From: Desulfocicer vacuolatum DSM 3385
GTDB taxonomy: Bacteria > Desulfobacterota > Desulfobacteria > Desulfobacterales > SURF-7
DNA: 19,104 nt
Assembly (NCBI GenBank): GCA_945870015.1
Contig: CAMBQS010000021.1
Span: forward strand, 1 to 19,104
Direction of reading: 5' to 3'
Positions 16,057 to 19,104 of this stretch are shown here, piece after piece. Numbering within the stretch: the stretch's first letter is position 1; every line of letters begins with the position of its first letter. The position numbers were made by a program, and so were the translations under genes. The notes beneath the pieces are model-generated. The model was not told the origin of the DNA, did not search any database, and saw nothing but the letters and a program-made list of their open reading frames with translations.

Positions 16057-17265
16057 TTATTTGTAAAGTCCGACAATGGATATGGCATTAACATTGGAAA
16101 ACGGGAAACCTCCCAGATTGTGTGTCAGGCCGATCCGCGGGTTTTTAAGCTGCCTGTTTCCGGCTTTTCCTAAAAGCTGGAGATACATTTCGTAAAGCAT
16201 TCGAAGTCCGGATGCTCCGATTGGGTGTCCAAAACATTTCAGACCACCGTCAATCTGACAGGGGATCTTTCCATCTGCATTAAAAAAACCATCCATGACA
16301 TCTTTGGTTGCGCCGCCTTCCGGAGAGATATAAAGATCTTCATAGGTTACAAATTCAGTAATGGAGAAGCAGTCATGCACTTCAAACATGGAAATCTCTT
16401 CTCTTGGATTTTGAATGCCGGCTTCCTTATAGGCGCGTTTAGCAGCATGCCTGGTCGTGGCAAAATAGGAACCATCCCAGTCTTTATATCCCTGTTCCTG
16501 ACCGTTGCTGACAGCCAATTGAAGCGCTTTGACAGTGATCAGGTCGGTTTTACCCAGACTTTTCGCAATTTCAGGAGTGGTGACAATAGCGCATGCAGAA
16601 CCGTCACTGACCCCGCAGCAATCAAAAAGCCCCAATGGATCAGCAATGATCGGAGAAGCCAATACCTGTTCAAGGGTTACCGGTTTTCTCAGATGGGCTT
16701 TGGGATTTTTGGCACCATTTGCATGACTCTTCACAGAAACCATGGCGATAGCCTTTTTCAGGTCATCATAACTGATGTTGTATTTGGCTCTATACGCACT
16801 GGCAAGTTGTGCAAAAGATCCGGGAGCGGAAATGTTCGGCATAACCTGGCCAACCAATGAACCACTGTTGACGCTGTCCATGGCCGGCAATCCGCCATAG
16901 CCGGTATCTTTTAATTTTTCAACGCCCTGGGCAAGAGCAATATCACAAGCACCGGAAGCAACTGCATAAACCGCACCTCGAAAAGCTTCTGTTCCTGTCG
17001 CGCAGAAGTTTTCTACCCGTGTAACCGGAATATATGGCAATCGTAAGGCAAATGGTAAACCAAGTGCGCCTTTTCCGGTTCCGATTTCGTCGTAACATTG
17101 GCCAAACCAGGCTGCCTGGATTTCACTTTTATCAATCCCTGCATCGGCAATGCATTCCTGAAAAGCTTCGACCATGAGTTGTTCCGGGCCGATGTCCCAT
17201 CTTTCACCAAACCGGCTACATCCCATTCCAAGAATAGCCACTTTATCTTTGATTCCATCAGCCAT
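16057..17265 (-). CDS. SCP2-type thiolase (acetyl-CoA acetyltransferase family)
   Basis: A 402-residue thiolase of the SCP2/archaeal acetoacetyl-CoA thiolase type; it makes or cleaves 3-ketoacyl-CoA. The active site looks intact: nucleophile Cys88 in NFCATGTEA, the HDCF motif at 297-300 (MFEVHDCFS), GHPIGASG with His347, and HNLGG with His382 in place of the second Cys of classical thiolases. Length is normal. It starts 1 nt after the stop of the HMGCS-DUF35 gene, and its strong AGGAGG ribosome site lies inside the end of that gene, so the two are translated together. The true substrate is unknown; relatives act in acetoacetyl-CoA formation and, as with BbsAB, in the thiolytic step of anaerobic aromatic degradation, always with a DUF35 partner. 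Confidence 0.93.
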   Translation of the reverse strand: MADGIKDKVAILGMGCSRFGERWDIGPEQLMVEAFQECIADAGIDKSEIQAAWFGQCYDEIGTGKGALGLPFALRLPYIPVTRVENFCATGTEAFRGAVYAVASGACDIALAQGVEKLKDTGYGGLPAMDSVNSGSLVGQVMPNISAPGSFAQLASAYRAKYNISYDDLKKAIAMVSVKSHANGAKNPKAHLRKPVTLEQVLASPIIADPLGLFDCCGVSDGSACAIVTTPEIAKSLGKTDLITVKALQLAVSNGQEQGYKDWDGSYFATTRHAAKRAYKEAGIQNPREEISMFEVHDCFSITEFVTYEDLYISPEGGATKDVMDGFFNADGKIPCQIDGGLKCFGHPIGASGLRMLYEMYLQLLGKAGNRQLKNPRIGLTHNLGGFPFSNVNAISIVGLYK

Positions 17266-17266
17266 G

Positions 17267-18730
17267 TTATACCTCCTCTTTTGAAATTACCGGCTTTGCT
17301 TTCCAGTAATACTGTATAAAACCTCTTGGCTTATCAAAATTTCGAATTCGGAATACCATCTTGACCGGCAATCCAACTTTGATTTTTCCGGCCTCATAGT
17401 CTGTGAAATCGAACATGCCACGACCTTCGTTTTCAAAGGTGATCATGCCATAGTGCGCTGGAGGATCCAACGTATAGGTTAACAGGTCAGAGGTATAAGT
17501 TTTGATTGTTCCAGGCTGGTCTGCAAATTCGCAATCCTCCTGGGTTCCGATTTTTCCACATTCAGGATTTACACACATCTCTGATTTCGGGAATTGGGCT
17601 GTGCCGCATTTTGTGCACTTTCCACCAACCATTCCAAGAATCATCTTGCGGCTTCGGTACAGGGTTGTGAGGGCGGTTTTATAATTTCCTTCCGCTCTCA
17701 TCATCCAATCCTGTTGAAGCATGCCCCGATGGGATAAAAATTTGATATAATTCAGTTCCGCTTTTTTATCCGCCAGACAGCCGGAGATTCCGTTTCTGGG
17801 GCGTAGATTTTTTATCTTGTCCGTGACTTCAAACAACATGGCAACAGCACCCTGACCGAAGCATACGATGAGCAGTTTGTCACCAGGCGATGCTTTTTCA
17901 AGGGCTAAGGCCAGCATGACGATTGGATGCGCTGTGCCGGTGTCACCACAAACTTTGTGCATATTGTCGGATACTTTATCAGAGGGGATACCGAAACCCT
18001 TTGCAATATCTGAAGGAACACGGCCAAAAACACAGGGCATGATGAAACGGGAGATATCCTTACCGTCCACACCTGTTTTTTTGAGTATTCCCTGAATCGC
18101 CTTTGGAACTATTTTGCCGATTCCTTCATCCTTGATCCAACGTTCTTCCCAGTTGTAATCAAATTTTTCGCCTTGTCCCCTGAAGTGGTCAATAAAATCG
18201 TCTGTGACGGTATACGCACCTTTGAACTCGGCAATTACATTTTCCGTTCCAATCATAAGCGATGCTGCACCATCACCGGCCCACAGCTCATGAGAATAAG
18301 CCATTTTGGTAATTCGCCGGTCACCGGCTGCAATGAGAGCATTCCGGTAATCTCCGGTCTTTACCGCATTGATCCCTGCAATAACTGCGGACAATCCGGC
18401 CCGTGTAGACCCAGTAAAGTCCGCTGTTTCAATATCTTCTTTCAGATTGAGTGCTGCAGAAAGGATTCCACCATTTTGTCTATCCTGGAAAGGCAGGTTG
18501 AGAGATGCCAGGTAGGTCGCATCAATCTTTGTTTTGTCAAAGCCTGCAATGCAGTCTCTTGCCGCCTCTACCGCCATTGTCAGACTGTCTTCGTCCCAAT
18601 TGGCCATTGATTTTTCACCACCTGCAGAACCGATAAGTCCCGGTGCCATCCAGGCGTTAGCGCCGTATATCGCGCCGCGGTTTAATCTTAATCTGGGGAT
18701 ATATCCACCATAAGATGTGATACCAACCAT
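17267..18730 (-). CDS. HMG-CoA synthase-like domain fused to DUF35 zinc-ribbon/OB protein
   Basis: A 487-residue two-part protein. Residues 1-306 match archaeal-type HMG-CoA synthase / KAS III-like proteins (ITSYGGYIPRLRL at 4-16, DEDSLTMAVEAARD at 46-59, IAAGDRRIT, AGDGAASLMIG at 151-161, GDTGTAHP, PGDKLLIVCFGQGA). Residues about 345-480 are a DUF35 domain: a zinc ribbon with C372, C375, C386 and C391, then an OB-fold (about 400-475). Aligned without gaps to archaeal HMGCS from memory, the catalytic Glu, Cys and His become Leu77, Thr109 and Pro232. The domain may therefore be non-catalytic or use other chemistry. The start is clear: GGAGG at 18737-18741 is 6 nt before the ATG. It is the first gene of an operon with a thiolase. 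Archaea carry these three functions as separate subunits of one complex; here a fused form is inferred to pair with the thiolase. Confidence 0.9.
   Translation of the reverse strand: MVGITSYGGYIPRLRLNRGAIYGANAWMAPGLIGSAGGEKSMANWDEDSLTMAVEAARDCIAGFDKTKIDATYLASLNLPFQDRQNGGILSAALNLKEDIETADFTGSTRAGLSAVIAGINAVKTGDYRNALIAAGDRRITKMAYSHELWAGDGAASLMIGTENVIAEFKGAYTVTDDFIDHFRGQGEKFDYNWEERWIKDEGIGKIVPKAIQGILKKTGVDGKDISRFIMPCVFGRVPSDIAKGFGIPSDKVSDNMHKVCGDTGTAHPIVMLALALEKASPGDKLLIVCFGQGAVAMLFEVTDKIKNLRPRNGISGCLADKKAELNYIKFLSHRGMLQQDWMMRAEGNYKTALTTLYRSRKMILGMVGGKCTKCGTAQFPKSEMCVNPECGKIGTQEDCEFADQPGTIKTYTSDLLTYTLDPPAHYGMITFENEGRGMFDFTDYEAGKIKVGLPVKMVFRIRNFDKPRGFIQYYWKAKPVISKEEV
17272..17277 (-). promoter_or_regulatory. 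Thiolase ribosome-binding site inside upstream gene
   Basis: AGGAGG on the minus strand lies 6 nt before the thiolase ATG and within the last codons (KEEV) of the HMGCS-DUF35 gene, whose TAA stop is 1 nt before that ATG. The layout predicts coupled, near-equimolar translation and fixes the thiolase start. Confidence 0.9.
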
Positions 18731-18736
18731 GATTAA

Positions 18737-18741
18737 CCTCC
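18737..18741 (-). promoter_or_regulatory. Ribosome-binding site of the HMGCS-DUF35 gene
   Basis: GGAGG on the minus strand, 6 nt upstream of the ATG at 18730, supports this start. Confidence 0.85.
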
Positions 18742-18769
18742 GTGGTTTTTAAAATGTAATTAATGCTTT

Positions 18770-18799
18770 ATTATAGAAGTTATCTCAAAACAGTTTCAA
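18770..18799 (-). promoter_or_regulatory. Sigma70-type promoter of the thiolase operon
   Basis: On the minus strand, TTGAAA (18799-18794) and a consensus TATAAT (18775-18770) are separated by 18 bp. Transcription would start near 18762 and give a leader of about 30 nt before the ATG. An imperfect dyad (TATAG...TATCTC.AAAA against its complement, 18772-18817) covers both elements and could be an operator; no regulator gene is in view. Confidence 0.65.
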
Positions 18800-18822
18800 T
18801 TTTGGAGATAGCCTATAGTGAA

Positions 18823-18938
18823 TAACAAGTGCCGGCCGGTTACTGTTCTTTTCTTTTCTGCTTTGGCTTGGAGGAGATTCAAGCAAATTGGTTGAAAAGT
18901 TATAAACATTCATTACTGCGTTCGGCCGGCACTTGTTA
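18823..18938. repeat. MITE-like inverted-repeat element with TA flanks
   Basis: A perfect inverted repeat: TAACAAGTGCCGGCCG at 18823-18838 and its complement at 18923-18938. The outermost TA at each end could be the target duplication typical of IS630/Tc1-mariner-type elements, leaving 14-bp terminal repeats and an element of 112 bp. The inside codes for nothing recognisable and has no transposase. There is no T-run after either arm, so it does not look like a terminator. It sits between the promoter of the thiolase operon and the upstream gene. Confidence 0.65.
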
Positions 18939-18952
18939 AAGGTTATTATAAA

Positions 18953-19018
18953 TTCAGGATACCAGAAAAAGCGTAACGCCTTTGCATGATATCTATCTCC
19001 TTTGACTTCAGGATACCA
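18953..19018. repeat. 12-bp direct repeat pair at the end of the right-edge gene
   Basis: TTCAGGATACCA occurs at 18953-18964 and again at 19007-19018, 54 bp apart. On the minus strand the right copy spans the last codons and stop of the edge gene, and the left copy lies in the non-coding stretch (or within a 13-codon frame) downstream of it. It may be a small tandem duplication remnant. Confidence 0.6.
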
Positions 19019-19103
19019 ACGGCCCTAAGTAAGCAAAGGATTCTCCAACGCTGCCCAGACTTTTTGCGTTGTCCAGGCTGGTAATTTTATCCCAGTTATT
19101 CTG
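19008..19103 (-). CDS. C-terminal end of an unidentified protein (cut by window edge)
   Basis: A frame open from the right edge runs 31 codons to a TGA at 19010-19008. Its composition looks protein-like (QNNWDKITSLDNAKSLG, then SVGESFAYLGPLVS). A second minus-strand frame is also open for about 26 codons but looks less natural. I do not recognise the family from this fragment. It lies on the same strand as the thiolase operon, upstream of its promoter. Confidence 0.4.
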   Translation of the reverse strand, partial: QNNWDKITSLDNAKSLGSVGESFAYLGPLVS

Positions 19104-19104
19104 A

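Noticed and set aside
1..19104. CRISPR arrays, tRNA or rRNA genes, phage or defence genes
   Set aside because: No regularly spaced repeats, no cloverleaf-like sequence and no defence-family motifs were seen on either strand.

Overview
The window looks like chromosomal DNA of a Desulfobacterota (deltaproteobacterial, Desulfobacterales-like) anaerobe. This is judged from moderate GC, the gene set, a PAKAG-encoding palindromic repeat, a small DRR-rich protein of a type I associate with that group, and a thiolase / HMG-CoA-synthase-like / DUF35 gene pair. No taxonomic marker such as rRNA is present, so the assignment is an inference.

Positions 1-15451 form a long, nearly continuous plus-strand run of mostly housekeeping genes. 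They are mfd (truncated by the left edge), a short SurA-like lipoprotein that lacks the isomerase domain, a full SurA-type periplasmic chaperone/PPIase, a RodZ-like membrane HTH protein, the Mg2+ channel mgtE, recO, a GHMP-family sugar kinase, glyQ and glyS (two-subunit glycyl-tRNA synthetase), an 84-residue unknown, a nucleoside phosphorylase, and a divergent NAD+-dependent DNA ligase. The ligase start overlaps the phosphorylase by 28 bp. A 147-bp MITE/REP-like palindromic element with 15-bp terminal inverted repeats and a 4-bp target duplication sits between surA and rodZ and has probably split a tighter operon.

From 15528 rightwards the genes are on the minus strand: a small arginine-rich DRR-motif protein, an AT-rich gap with several dyads, a strong intrinsic terminator at about 15961-16010, and a two-gene operon (18730 down to 16057). 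The first gene of the operon is an HMG-CoA-synthase-like (thiolase-fold) domain fused to a zinc-ribbon/OB-fold DUF35 domain. The second is an SCP2-type thiolase starting 1 nt after the first gene's stop. A good sigma70-type promoter, overlapped by a dyad, lies upstream. Further right are a 116-bp TA-flanked inverted-repeat element, a 12-bp direct repeat, and the last 31 codons of an unidentified minus-strand gene that leaves the window.

The most interesting system is the thiolase plus HMGCS-DUF35 pair. Archaea build a thiolase/HMG-CoA synthase/DUF35 complex from three separate proteins. Here two of those parts are fused, and a gap-free mental alignment suggests that the Glu, Cys and His catalytic residues of HMG-CoA synthase are all replaced, while the thiolase keeps its active site. 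That points to a scaffold or new chemistry rather than HMG-CoA synthesis. The second most interesting item is the ligase, which keeps the nucleophilic KxDG lysine but has changed several conserved nucleotide-binding positions.
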